Of a stretch of DNA of 13,659 nt, positions 7,761 through 13,659 are shown piece after piece. Both the position numbers and the translations under genes were made by a program. The DNA comes from an uncultured Erysipelotrichaceae bacterium. Lineage in GTDB: Bacteria > Bacillota_I > Bacilli_A > RF39 > UBA660. The stretch lies in assembly GCA_902796215.1 (NCBI GenBank), contig CADBNY010000150.1, forward strand, positions 1 through 13,659, read 5' to 3'. Each line of letters starts with the position of its first letter. Position 1 is the first letter of the stretch. The notes below the pieces were generated by a model, which saw only the letters and a program-made list of their open reading frames with translations, did not search any database and was not told the DNA's origin.

Positions 7761-7790
7761 TTGACAAATTGTGATATAAGATATTATAAT
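7761..7790 (+). promoter_or_regulatory. Consensus sigma-A promoter of the short VirB2-like pilin
   Basis: Perfect -35 TTGACA (7761-7766) and perfect -10 TATAAT (7785-7790) are separated by 18 nt. This is the closest match to consensus in the window. Transcription would start near 7797, leaving a leader of under 20 nt with the Shine-Dalgarno AGAGG at 7802-7806. High expression of the pilin-like gene is expected. Confidence 0.85.
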
Positions 7791-7813
7791 ATTCTTGAAA
7801 GAGAGGTTGTTTT

Positions 7814-8143
7814 ATGGCAAATTTGTTTCTAATTGGTGCTACTGCGCCTTGTGGAGGTTTATTACCTTTAGTAAGAGTTGTTTTTCAGTTGATAAAATTG
7901 ATTATGATTATTATTCCAATTGCTTTAATTGTTTATGGTACAATTGATTTAGGTAAAGCTGTTATTGCAAGTGATGAAAAAGAGGTAAAAGCTGCGCAAA
8001 GTAGATTAATTAAAAGATTCATTTATGCTGCTTTGGTTTTCTTTGTTCCAATGCTAGTTGGTGTTGTTATGAACATTGTAGCAGTTGGTGGCGAAGGTGA
8101 CACAAGTAGTTGGAGTACTTGTTGGGGAAAGGCAACAGAGTAG
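7814..8143 (+). CDS. VirB2/TrbC-like T4SS pilin-type protein
   Basis: The 109-residue protein has two hydrophobic segments (about 18-44 and 68-92) joined by a charged loop, IDLGKAVIASDEKEVKAAQS. This is the hairpin layout of VirB2/TrbC pilins, with both ends outside and the loop in the cytoplasm. There is no long signal peptide. C13 lies before the first helix and C103 after the second, both on the predicted outer side, and could form a disulfide. It has its own consensus promoter and is followed by a terminator, so it is transcribed alone and probably abundantly, as expected for a major structural subunit. It is paralogous to the gene at 8320. It could be a small membrane accessory protein, but the fold and neighbours favour pilin. 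Confidence 0.82.
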   Translation: MANLFLIGATAPCGGLLPLVRVVFQLIKLIMIIIPIALIVYGTIDLGKAVIASDEKEVKAAQSRLIKRFIYAALVFFVPMLVGVVMNIVAVGGEGDTSSWSTCWGKATE

Positions 8144-8173
8144 TTATTTTGAACATTTAAAATATTAAATTGT

Positions 8174-8213
8174 ATAGATAGAATTTTATGAAAAATTTTT
8201 ATCTATTTTTTTT
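8174..8213 (+). terminator. Rho-independent terminator after the VirB2-like pilin gene
   Basis: ATAGATA (8174-8180) pairs with TATCTAT (8200-8206), extended inward by a G-U and two A-U pairs, and is followed by T residues to 8213. The loop is about 13 nt and A/T-rich. It lies 30 nt after the stop of the pilin gene. Confidence 0.65.
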
Positions 8214-8237
8214 ATTATATAATAATATATCGAATTT

Positions 8238-8275
8238 GCGATGAAAAAGAGCAATTTCATTGCTATTTTTTTTTT
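8238..8275 (+). terminator. Second hairpin with a ten-T tract (tandem terminator, two alternative folds)
   Basis: GCGATGAAA (8238-8246) pairs with TTTCATTGC (8255-8263) through one G-U wobble. A competing stem, AGCAAT (8250-8255, shared base) with ATTGCT (8259-8264), uses part of the same right arm. Ten T residues follow at 8266-8275. Either fold would act as a terminator and insulate the next promoter from pilin transcription. Confidence 0.6.
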
Positions 8276-8293
8276 ACTTTGATATACTTAATA

Positions 8294-8302
8294 TGATATA
8301 AT
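8294..8302 (+). promoter_or_regulatory. Extended -10 promoter of the T4SS core operon
   Basis: TGATATAAT is a perfect extended -10 (TG at 8294-8295, TATAAT at 8297-8302). No good -35 lies at 16-18 nt: TTACTT at 8274-8279 gives 17 nt but matches poorly. The start would be near 8309, so the Shine-Dalgarno GGAG (8309-8312) is almost at the 5' end of the transcript. Confidence 0.65.
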
Positions 8303-8319
8303 ATTTGCGGAGTGGTTTT

Positions 8320-8784
8320 ATGCGTATAAAATTAATAACTTGTTTGTTTGCTATTGGAATTATGATTGCAATTATTCCTATGCCTACAAAGGCTTTTGAG
8401 AATTTTAATTATATTTCTGATTCAGTTTATGTACTTAATAAGAGTAATAATATTTTAGCAAAAAATAATAATTTTTTTACTTCAAATATTCAAATATTAG
8501 ATTGTAGTTCTCTTTTGGGAGATCCTACTGATGAAAATTCAGTTGCTTGGTTGTTGCAACAAGTATTTGATTTTGTTAAAGTAATTGGACCTATTTTGGT
8601 TGTTATACTTAGTAGTATTGATTTTGCTAAAGTCATTATTAGTAGTGATGATGAAGCAATGGGGAAGGCAACTAAGAAATTAGGAAGTAGACTTATATTA
8701 GCGGCAATGTTATTTTTCATTCCATTATTGGTAGAAGTATTGCTGGATCTTTTTGGTTTTACTTCAGTTTGTGGTATTAATTAA
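8320..8784 (+). CDS. VirB2/TrbC-like protein with signal peptide (paralogue of the short pilin)
   Basis: I place the start at the ATG at 8320: Shine-Dalgarno GGAG at 8309-8312 is 7 nt away, whereas the in-frame TTG at 8305 lies at the predicted transcript end with no ribosome site. The 154-residue product begins MRIKLITCLF and has a signal peptide or anchor to about residue 25. A hydrophilic exported region (26-75) follows, then two hydrophobic helices (about 83-103 and 122-147) joined by a charged loop, IDFAKVIISSDDEAMGKA. That hairpin aligns with the protein at 7814 (IDLGKAVIASDE...). C62 before the first helix and C151 after the second occupy the same relative sites as in the paralogue. 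It is probably a second VirB2-family subunit or a membrane partner of VirB6. Confidence 0.8.
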   Translation: MRIKLITCLFAIGIMIAIIPMPTKAFENFNYISDSVYVLNKSNNILAKNNNFFTSNIQILDCSSLLGDPTDENSVAWLLQQVFDFVKVIGPILVVILSSIDFAKVIISSDDEAMGKATKKLGSRLILAAMLFFIPLLVEVLLDLFGFTSVCGIN

Positions 8785-8792
8785 AAAAGAAG

Positions 8793-8808
8793 AAGGTGAG
8801 TGCAATTG
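8793..8808 (+). promoter_or_regulatory. Ribosome binding site deciding a TTG start for the VirB6-like gene
   Basis: AAGGTGA (8793-8799) is a strong Shine-Dalgarno variant. The in-frame GTG at 8800 touches it and is too close, while the in-frame TTG at 8806-8808 has a 6-nt spacing. Initiation at TTG is therefore favoured. Confidence 0.65.
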
Positions 8809-10956
8809 AGTGAGACATTTTTAGGATCAGCTAATATTATTGAAACTGGTATTCGAACAGTTTTTTCGATGTTAGATAGGCCAGCTTATTGGCTTTTAGA
8901 GATGGTTTATCAATTGTTTTTTAATGTTGCTTCAGCAGATATTTTTGCTAATGGAATGGTTATGAAGTTTTACGGAAGAATTCAAATGATTCTTAGTGTT
9001 TTTATGATGTTTCAATTAGCTTTGATTATTTTAAAAGGGATTATGAATCCGGACTCTTTTTATGATAAGAAAGCTGGAGTTGGTAGTTTTGTAACTCGAG
9101 TTGTAGTTGCTTTGGTATTACTTGTTTTAATGGTTCCTATTAAAACTGGTGGACAGAATGAATTTGATGATCAGATTGCAAGTAATGGTTTATTATTTGG
9201 TACTTTGTATTCTTTACAACATCGTATTTTGGCAAATAATACTATTGGGAAATTGGTTATGGGATCTTCTGCTACAGATTATATGTCTGATAGTAGTGAT
9301 ACAGAGGATTTAAAAAAGGCTTCTAGAATTTTTACTTCTACTGTTTTGAGAGGATTTTATCGTATTAATCTTTTACCGGAGGATGATAGACCGAGACATG
9401 AAGATGGAAAAGATGATGCTGTTTTTAATGATAATCGTGTATGTCAAGATATTGATGATAAAGTTCTTGATTCTTATACTAAGTTAGATGCGGATCCAGG
9501 AGATATTATTGGTTTGATTAATGAAACTTGTGAACCTAACTTGAGCTTGAATGTTCCTATTTTAAGTTCTACTTCTGGTAGTAAAAAGTATGCTTTTACT
9601 TTTATGCCTATTATTTCAACAATTGTAGGTTTTATGTTTGCTTTTATTCTGCTTAGTTTTACTATTGATATTGCTGTTCGTGCAGTTAAACTTGCGGTAT
9701 TACGTTTGATTGCACCAATTCCTATTATTTCTTATATGAATCCAAAGGGGTCAACGGATACAGCATTTAATTCTTGGGTAAAAACATTGACTTCAACTTA
9801 TTTGGATTTATTTATTCGCTTAGCTGCTGTCTATTTTGTTATAGCTATTATTCAAGAAATGATTGCACATGGTATTTATATAAATCATGGTAATGGTCTT
9901 ATTGGAATACTTTCTTTAATTCTTATTTGGATTGGACTATTTGTTTTTGCAAAACAAGCTCCAAAATTTATTAAAAATGATGTTTTAGGATTAAAAGGAG
10001 AACCAGGAAAGTTATTCGGTGGTTTTGGAGAGGTTGCAAGTGTAGTTGGTGGAGCTTTGGCTACTGGTGCTTCGGTTGGTGCTGGTTTAGTTACAGGCTG
10101 GCGTGGTAGTAGAGCGTCTCAGGAGGCTAATTGGAATTTAAAGGATCATCCTCAGGGTGCTCAATTTAAACCAAATATAGGGAAGCAACTTGCTTCTTCA
10201 TTGTTAAGGGGAACATTGAGTGGTATCGCAGCAGGGACTGCCGCGGCTAAAGCAAAAGATCATGCTGGTGCTGCTGCTTTAGGGGCAGCTTTTAAGGGTA
10301 ACACAGCTTATGCAGCTGCAGCTGAAGATGGTGCAACACTTATGGGTAAAGCTGGTTCTTTTGTAGAAAGATCATTTACAGGAGAAACTATGGCTGATAG
10401 GCTTGAAAGACAAAAGAAAGCAAATGAAAGTTCTAGTAAGATTATGGCTAATATTGCGAATCGTGGAGATGAAAAAGCTAAAACGACTAATTGGACTACT
10501 GGTACATCTGAGTTAAAGGATGCCAATGGTAATGTTATTAAGTCTGTTACTGGCAACTATCAAAAATGGAGATTTGCTTTTGATGCTGCTAAGGATAGTG
10601 GTGCTACGAGCTTTACTTTTAATAATCAGACTTACACAATGGAAGAAGCTGAGTCTTTGGATTATAAATTAATGACTTCTAACAGTGCTGATTATATTGC
10701 TAAAATAGGAAAAGATCCTAATGATCCTAATGCTAAAGAAGATGGTGTTCTTGCTCAACTTGTACGTGATTATGAAGTTCGTCTTGGACAAGGCTCTTTT
10801 GCTAGAGATGTTGCTAATAAGAGCTCTGGAACTAGCGGTGATGGAGTTCGTAAGCACTTTAAAGACTTGTCTGATGAGTATGCTAATAAGGCTAGTGAAA
10901 GTGAACGTAGTTTAGGTCGTGCTAAGGCTAATGCTGATGCAACAAGACCTAAGTAA
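8806..10956 (+). CDS. VirB6/TrbL-like polytopic T4SS channel protein with long cytoplasmic C-terminus
   Basis: The 716-residue protein (from the TTG) begins MSETFLGSAN. Hydrophobic segments lie at about 54-78, 96-112, 264-287, 296-310, 333-352 and 364-383. Between the second and third is a large hydrophilic loop (about 113-263) with two cysteines, C213 and C242, probably outside the cell. The block from TFMPIISTIVGFMFAF to AVLRLIAPIPIISYMNPKG is typical of VirB6/TrbL-type channel proteins of Gram-positive conjugation systems. After residue 390 comes a Gly/Ala-rich stretch (403-510), then a charged, probably helical tail to 716. It follows the second VirB2-like gene and precedes the VirB3- and VirB4-like genes, the usual T4SS core. 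The last 320 residues match nothing I recognise. Confidence 0.85.
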   Translation: MSETFLGSANIIETGIRTVFSMLDRPAYWLLEMVYQLFFNVASADIFANGMVMKFYGRIQMILSVFMMFQLALIILKGIMNPDSFYDKKAGVGSFVTRVVVALVLLVLMVPIKTGGQNEFDDQIASNGLLFGTLYSLQHRILANNTIGKLVMGSSATDYMSDSSDTEDLKKASRIFTSTVLRGFYRINLLPEDDRPRHEDGKDDAVFNDNRVCQDIDDKVLDSYTKLDADPGDIIGLINETCEPNLSLNVPILSSTSGSKKYAFTFMPIISTIVGFMFAFILLSFTIDIAVRAVKLAVLRLIAPIPIISYMNPKGSTDTAFNSWVKTLTSTYLDLFIRLAAVYFVIAIIQEMIAHGIYINHGNGLIGILSLILIWIGLFVFAKQAPKFIKNDVLGLKGEPGKLFGGFGEVASVVGGALATGASVGAGLVTGWRGSRASQEANWNLKDHPQGAQFKPNIGKQLASSLLRGTLSGIAAGTAAAKAKDHAGAAALGAAFKGNTAYAAAAEDGATLMGKAGSFVERSFTGETMADRLERQKKANESSSKIMANIANRGDEKAKTTNWTTGTSELKDANGNVIKSVTGNYQKWRFAFDAAKDSGATSFTFNNQTYTMEEAESLDYKLMTSNSADYIAKIGKDPNDPNAKEDGVLAQLVRDYEVRLGQGSFARDVANKSSGTSGDGVRKHFKDLSDEYANKASESERSLGRAKANADATRPK

Positions 10957-10973
10957 AAGGGAGTGTGATACAA

Positions 10974-11297
10974 ATGGATGATCAATATTTAATACCAGCT
11001 AATACAAAGCGTGGACAATTAATTTTGGGGTGGTTTCGTCCTTTTGATTTAGCTTTGTTTGGTTGTGGGGTATTAGTTACTTTATTGTTACTTGCCTTTC
11101 TGCCTTTAGATAGTTTGGCAGTGACAATATTAACTTTAAGTCCTGCAGTTATTACTGGTTTCTTAGTAATTCCAGTTCCTTATTATCATAATATGTTAAA
11201 TATTATTGTAGAAATGTATGAGTTTTTAACAAATCGACAAACATATCGATGGAAAGGTTGGTGTTATAAAAGTGTCAACAAAAAAGGGAAAGACTAG
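10974..11297 (+). CDS. PrgI/VirB3-like T4SS membrane protein
   Basis: The start is taken at the ATG at 10974, 10 nt after GGGAG (10959-10963). The upstream in-frame GTG at 10965 is only 1 nt from that site. The 107-residue product begins MDDQYLIPANTKRG and has two adjacent hydrophobic segments at about 26-44 and 48-68, then a cytoplasmic tail with TNRQTYRWKGW. Short N-terminus, paired helices and an aromatic/basic tail are the pattern of PrgI proteins, the Gram-positive counterpart of VirB3, which anchor VirB4 at the membrane. The 3' end overlaps the next gene by 26 nt. The order VirB6, PrgI, VirB4 supports the call. Confidence 0.8.
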   Translation: MDDQYLIPANTKRGQLILGWFRPFDLALFGCGVLVTLLLLAFLPLDSLAVTILTLSPAVITGFLVIPVPYYHNMLNIIVEMYEFLTNRQTYRWKGWCYKSVNKKGKD

Positions 11298-11826
11298 TGG
11301 TTTTACAGAGGATTGGTTACCTGTAAAAACGATTCAAAATAATATGATTATTACTCGTGATAATGTTAAAGTAACGGGGGTTAAAATTTCTCCCAGAAAT
11401 ATCTTTATTTTGGATCCTGAGATGCAAACTAATATATTAATTGGTCTTCGTAATTTTTATAATACAATTGATTATGAATTTTGGTTAGTGGTTGCTGATA
11501 GACCAGTTGATATTTCTGTTTATATGTCGCAAATGCAGTTGTTGCTTAATGAAACAAAATCTCCTGCTGTTCGAAAACTTATTATGCAGGATATTGAAAA
11601 AGGTGAGGCATTTATTCGTAATAATGTTGTTGATACAGAATACTATTTTCTATTTAAGGGTAAAGATGTAGATTTATTGCAAAAGAGAGTTCGTCAAATG
11701 ATTAATGGTTTAGCAACTTGTGGTTTAAATGCTTCATTAGCTAGTAATTCAGATTTGAGATTTGTACTTGAAAATTTCTTAAATGGGGGTAATACTACAG
11801 AGTTTGGAACGGTGATGCCAGTATGA
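11272..11826 (+). CDS. VirB4-associated protein (TrsD/TraD-like, separate N-terminal partner of VirB4)
   Basis: The 184-residue soluble protein uses a GTG start inside the end of the PrgI-like gene. GGTG at 11260-11263 could serve as ribosome site. It has no membrane segment. The pattern DWLPVKTIQNNMIITRDNV, then FYNTIDYEFWLVVADRPVD and a long helix LLQKRVRQMINGL, resembles the alpha/beta N-terminal region of VirB4-type proteins. From memory, Gram-positive tra/trs systems of the pSK41/pGO1 type have a comparable small gene (traD/trsD) between the PrgI-like and VirB4-like genes, so a separate protein is normal and need not be a broken VirB4. It overlaps virB4 by 4 nt (ATGA), which suggests translational coupling and a stoichiometric complex. 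Confidence 0.7.
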   Translation: MSTKKGKTSGFTEDWLPVKTIQNNMIITRDNVKVTGVKISPRNIFILDPEMQTNILIGLRNFYNTIDYEFWLVVADRPVDISVYMSQMQLLLNETKSPAVRKLIMQDIEKGEAFIRNNVVDTEYYFLFKGKDVDLLQKRVRQMINGLATCGLNASLASNSDLRFVLENFLNGGNTTEFGTVMPV

Positions 11827-13613
11827 GTACAGGATTAAGAAGTCAATTAGCTCCTAAGGGTTTACATTTTTCGCCTAGTGATTTTTTCATTAGTGATAAA
11901 TATGCAACTATTTTAACAGTTGTTTCATATCCAAAGTATATTACTCCTGGATATTTATCTTCATTAACTACTATGAGTGGAATAAAAATTGTTGTAAAAC
12001 ATATTCCTGTTCCTGCTCAAGATATGCAAAAGATGTTGAATAAACAAATTGCAGAATTAAAGCAACGTTATCAAGATGAAAAAGATCAAACAGTGCGTGA
12101 AAGAATTCGTCAAGATGCTGAGAGCTTAGAGTATTTTACGTCTATGCTTGCTGGAAGCCAGGCTAGAAATTTTGATTTTCAAATGCATATTATGATTACT
12201 GCTGATACTAAAGAAGATTTGGAATTAAAGAAGCTAAATGTTAAAAATTATTTAGATGCAATGGAATTAAAAGCGATGCCTTTACGTTTTGAACAGGAAA
12301 AAGTTTTGAAATCTATTCTTCCAATATTTCCTTCTCAGGATATTGAACAAAGAATAGGTACTCCTATTCCTAGTGTTACTATGGCTGCTATGTATCCATT
12401 TATTTTTGACAGTATTAAAGATCCAGGTCTTTCTACTTTACTGGGAGTTGATTTTTCTGGAGGAGTTATTTTATTTAATCAGTTTTTATATAAAATTCGA
12501 AAAGAAAATAATCGAAATAATGCTAATATGATTATTTTAGGTACTTCTGGTTCTGGAAAATCTACTGCTGCAAAATTATTATTAAGATCTCATATTCGTA
12601 ATGGTTGTCAGCTTGTTGTTATTGATCCTGAAGATGAATTCCGTGAATTAACTAAAACTTTTGGTGGAGATACGATTGATATTGGTAAAGGTGGTACTTT
12701 TGGTTTAATTAATCCACTTGAAATTGTAATTGATGTTGATGAAGAGGAAATTAAGCAAGGATTGGGATATACTGTTTTAACTCGTACTTTACAATTTTTA
12801 AAAGCTTTTATGAAATATTATGATCCATCTATTGAAGAAGATGTTCTTACTATGTTTTCTGAAGTTGTTCAAGATACTTATCGTCGTTTTGGAATTGATT
12901 TTAATACGGATTTTTCTCGTTTTAAGTCTACTGATTATCCAACATTTAGTGATGTTTATGCTACTATTAGAGGAAGACTTATGGCTATGACAGATCATAC
13001 TCAAGAGCGAGATATTATGGAAAGATTGGAGTTAAAAGTTCGTCCAATTGTTAATGAATTGAAATTTTATTTTGATGGTCATACTACTATTACAAAAGGT
13101 AGTGACTTTATGGTTTTCAATATTAAAGAACTTATGAATAGCGATAGTACTATAAAAAATGCATTATTCTTTAATGTTTTAAAATATGCATGGGGATTAT
13201 GTTTGGATTTTAGTGTAGATACTGTTTTAATGGTTGATGAGGCTCATGTATTATTGGGAAGTAATAATGCATTAGGAGCGGATTTCTTGGCACAATTACA
13301 GAGAAGGTCTCGTAAGTATAATACTGGTACAGTAATTATTACTCAGCAGCCAACAGATTTTTCTGATCCTGCTGTTATTACTCAAGGTAAAGCAATTTTT
13401 GATAACTCATCATATTATCTTGTTATGGGGCTTAGAAAACAAGCTGTTGAAGATTTATCTTTATTGATTGATTTAAATGAAAGTGAAAAGGAAAGTATAA
13501 AACGTTATTCTCAAGGAGAAGCTCTATTTGTATGTGGTAGTAGACGTATGAGAATTAATATTGCAGTTACTCAGGAGGAATTAGATTCCTTTGGAACAGG
13601 TGGAGGTTTTTAG
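11823..13613 (+). CDS. virB4: VirB4-family T4SS ATPase (TrsE/TraE-like)
   Basis: The 596-residue cytoplasmic motor has an N-terminal domain (about 1-220) with the family pattern APKGLHFSPSDFFISDKYAT and a helical hairpin at 66-112. The RecA-like domain follows with Walker A GTSGSGKS at 240-247, the strand VIDPEDEF at 266-273 that normally follows it, Walker B VLMVDEAHVLL at 468-478 and the motif IITQQPTDF at 505-513. All catalytic motifs are intact. VirB4 powers substrate transfer and pilus biogenesis and interacts with VirB3 (PrgI) and VirB6, whose genes are directly upstream. The ATG lies in the ATGA overlap with the previous gene. The protein ends GTGGGF, and no frameshift is needed to explain it. 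Confidence 0.93.
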   Translation: MSTGLRSQLAPKGLHFSPSDFFISDKYATILTVVSYPKYITPGYLSSLTTMSGIKIVVKHIPVPAQDMQKMLNKQIAELKQRYQDEKDQTVRERIRQDAESLEYFTSMLAGSQARNFDFQMHIMITADTKEDLELKKLNVKNYLDAMELKAMPLRFEQEKVLKSILPIFPSQDIEQRIGTPIPSVTMAAMYPFIFDSIKDPGLSTLLGVDFSGGVILFNQFLYKIRKENNRNNANMIILGTSGSGKSTAAKLLLRSHIRNGCQLVVIDPEDEFRELTKTFGGDTIDIGKGGTFGLINPLEIVIDVDEEEIKQGLGYTVLTRTLQFLKAFMKYYDPSIEEDVLTMFSEVVQDTYRRFGIDFNTDFSRFKSTDYPTFSDVYATIRGRLMAMTDHTQERDIMERLELKVRPIVNELKFYFDGHTTITKGSDFMVFNIKELMNSDSTIKNALFFNVLKYAWGLCLDFSVDTVLMVDEAHVLLGSNNALGADFLAQLQRRSRKYNTGTVIITQQPTDFSDPAVITQGKAIFDNSSYYLVMGLRKQAVEDLSLLIDLNESEKESIKRYSQGEALFVCGSRRMRINIAVTQEELDSFGTGGGF

Positions 13614-13624
13614 AAGAAGAAGTT

Positions 13625-13634
13625 AGGTGGTGAT
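13625..13634 (+). promoter_or_regulatory. Strong Shine-Dalgarno for the gene at the right edge
   Basis: AGGTGGTGAT closely matches the anti-Shine-Dalgarno complement. The AGGTGG core is 8 nt before the ATG at 13639, which supports that start. Confidence 0.65.
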
Positions 13635-13638
13635 ATCG

Positions 13639-13659
13639 ATGGCCTATGAAGCAAGAAGA
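13639..13659 (+). CDS. Start of the next T4SS operon gene (first 7 codons only)
   Basis: Seven codons are visible, giving MAYEARR, after a strong ribosome site and 25 nt after the virB4 stop. The gene clearly belongs to the same transcription unit. In Gram-positive T4SS operons the next gene is often a cell-wall hydrolase or a large membrane protein, but seven residues do not allow a call. Confidence 0.6.

Noticed and set aside
7781..7792. Perfect 12-bp palindrome ATATTATAATAT over the pilin -10, possible operator
   Set aside because: It consists only of A and T, includes the -10 itself and is expected by chance in such AT-rich DNA; no second copy supports a regulator.
8305..8307. TTG start giving MRSGFMRIK for the second VirB2-like gene
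   Set aside because: It lies at or before the predicted transcript start; the ATG at 8320 has GGAG at the right distance and gives a clean signal peptide.
10965..10967. GTG start for the PrgI-like gene
   Set aside because: It is 1 nt from the Shine-Dalgarno; the ATG at 10974 is correctly spaced.
11820..11840. Frameshift or Mycoplasma-type code splitting VirB4
   Set aside because: Reading TGA as Trp reaches TAA four codons later, and the ATGA overlap with intact domains on both sides fits normal coupling.
1..13659. Integrated conjugative element
   Set aside because: No relaxase, VirD4 coupling protein, integrase, attachment site or oriT is visible; T4SS core genes alone do not prove conjugation.

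Overview
The window is AT-rich (by eye roughly 30% G+C). Every gene is on the + strand, packed head to tail and preceded by a strong Shine-Dalgarno sequence. TGA is used as a stop (11824-11826), so the genetic code is the standard bacterial one. Promoters, codon preference (TTA, AGA, AAT) and protein families fit a low-GC Gram-positive-type bacterium (Bacillota). An uncultured gut Bacilli lineage is my best guess, but nothing here fixes the taxon. No tRNA, rRNA, insertion sequence, integrase or CRISPR array is visible, and no stretch over 300 bases lacks a gene.

Layout. (1) 2-5457: the end of a large cysteine-rich, probably exported protein, then a TadE-like membrane-anchored protein, a CpaB/SAF protein, a TadA/CpaF (VirB11-superfamily) ATPase, and the TadB and TadC membrane proteins. 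A hairpin terminator ends this block. (2) 5535-7755: a new promoter, a 56-residue Flp-like one-helix protein, two tandem paralogous pseudopilin-like proteins with four cysteines each, and a TadZ/CpaE-like protein with a degraded P-loop. (3) 7761-8213: a short VirB2/TrbC-like pilin with its own consensus promoter and terminator. (4) 8238 to the right edge: a second hairpin, an extended -10 promoter, a second VirB2-like protein with a signal peptide, a large VirB6/TrbL-like channel protein, a PrgI/VirB3-like protein, a VirB4-associated protein and the VirB4 ATPase. The first seven codons of another gene end the window.

The window therefore holds most of a Tad-type pilus machine (hexameric motor, two platform proteins, CpaB, several pilin-like proteins, TadZ) joined without interruption to the core of a Gram-positive type IV secretion system (VirB2, VirB3, VirB4, VirB6). 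Both could be parts of one hybrid cell-surface apparatus. Gram-positive conjugation systems usually lack VirB11, and a Tad motor lying beside VirB4/VirB6 is unusual. The alternative is two independent neighbouring machines. No relaxase, VirD4 coupling protein, prepilin peptidase or cargo gene is visible, so whether it moves DNA, moves protein or builds a fibre cannot be decided here.

A theme through the window is paired cysteines in the parts predicted to lie outside the cell, which suggests a disulfide-stabilised surface structure.
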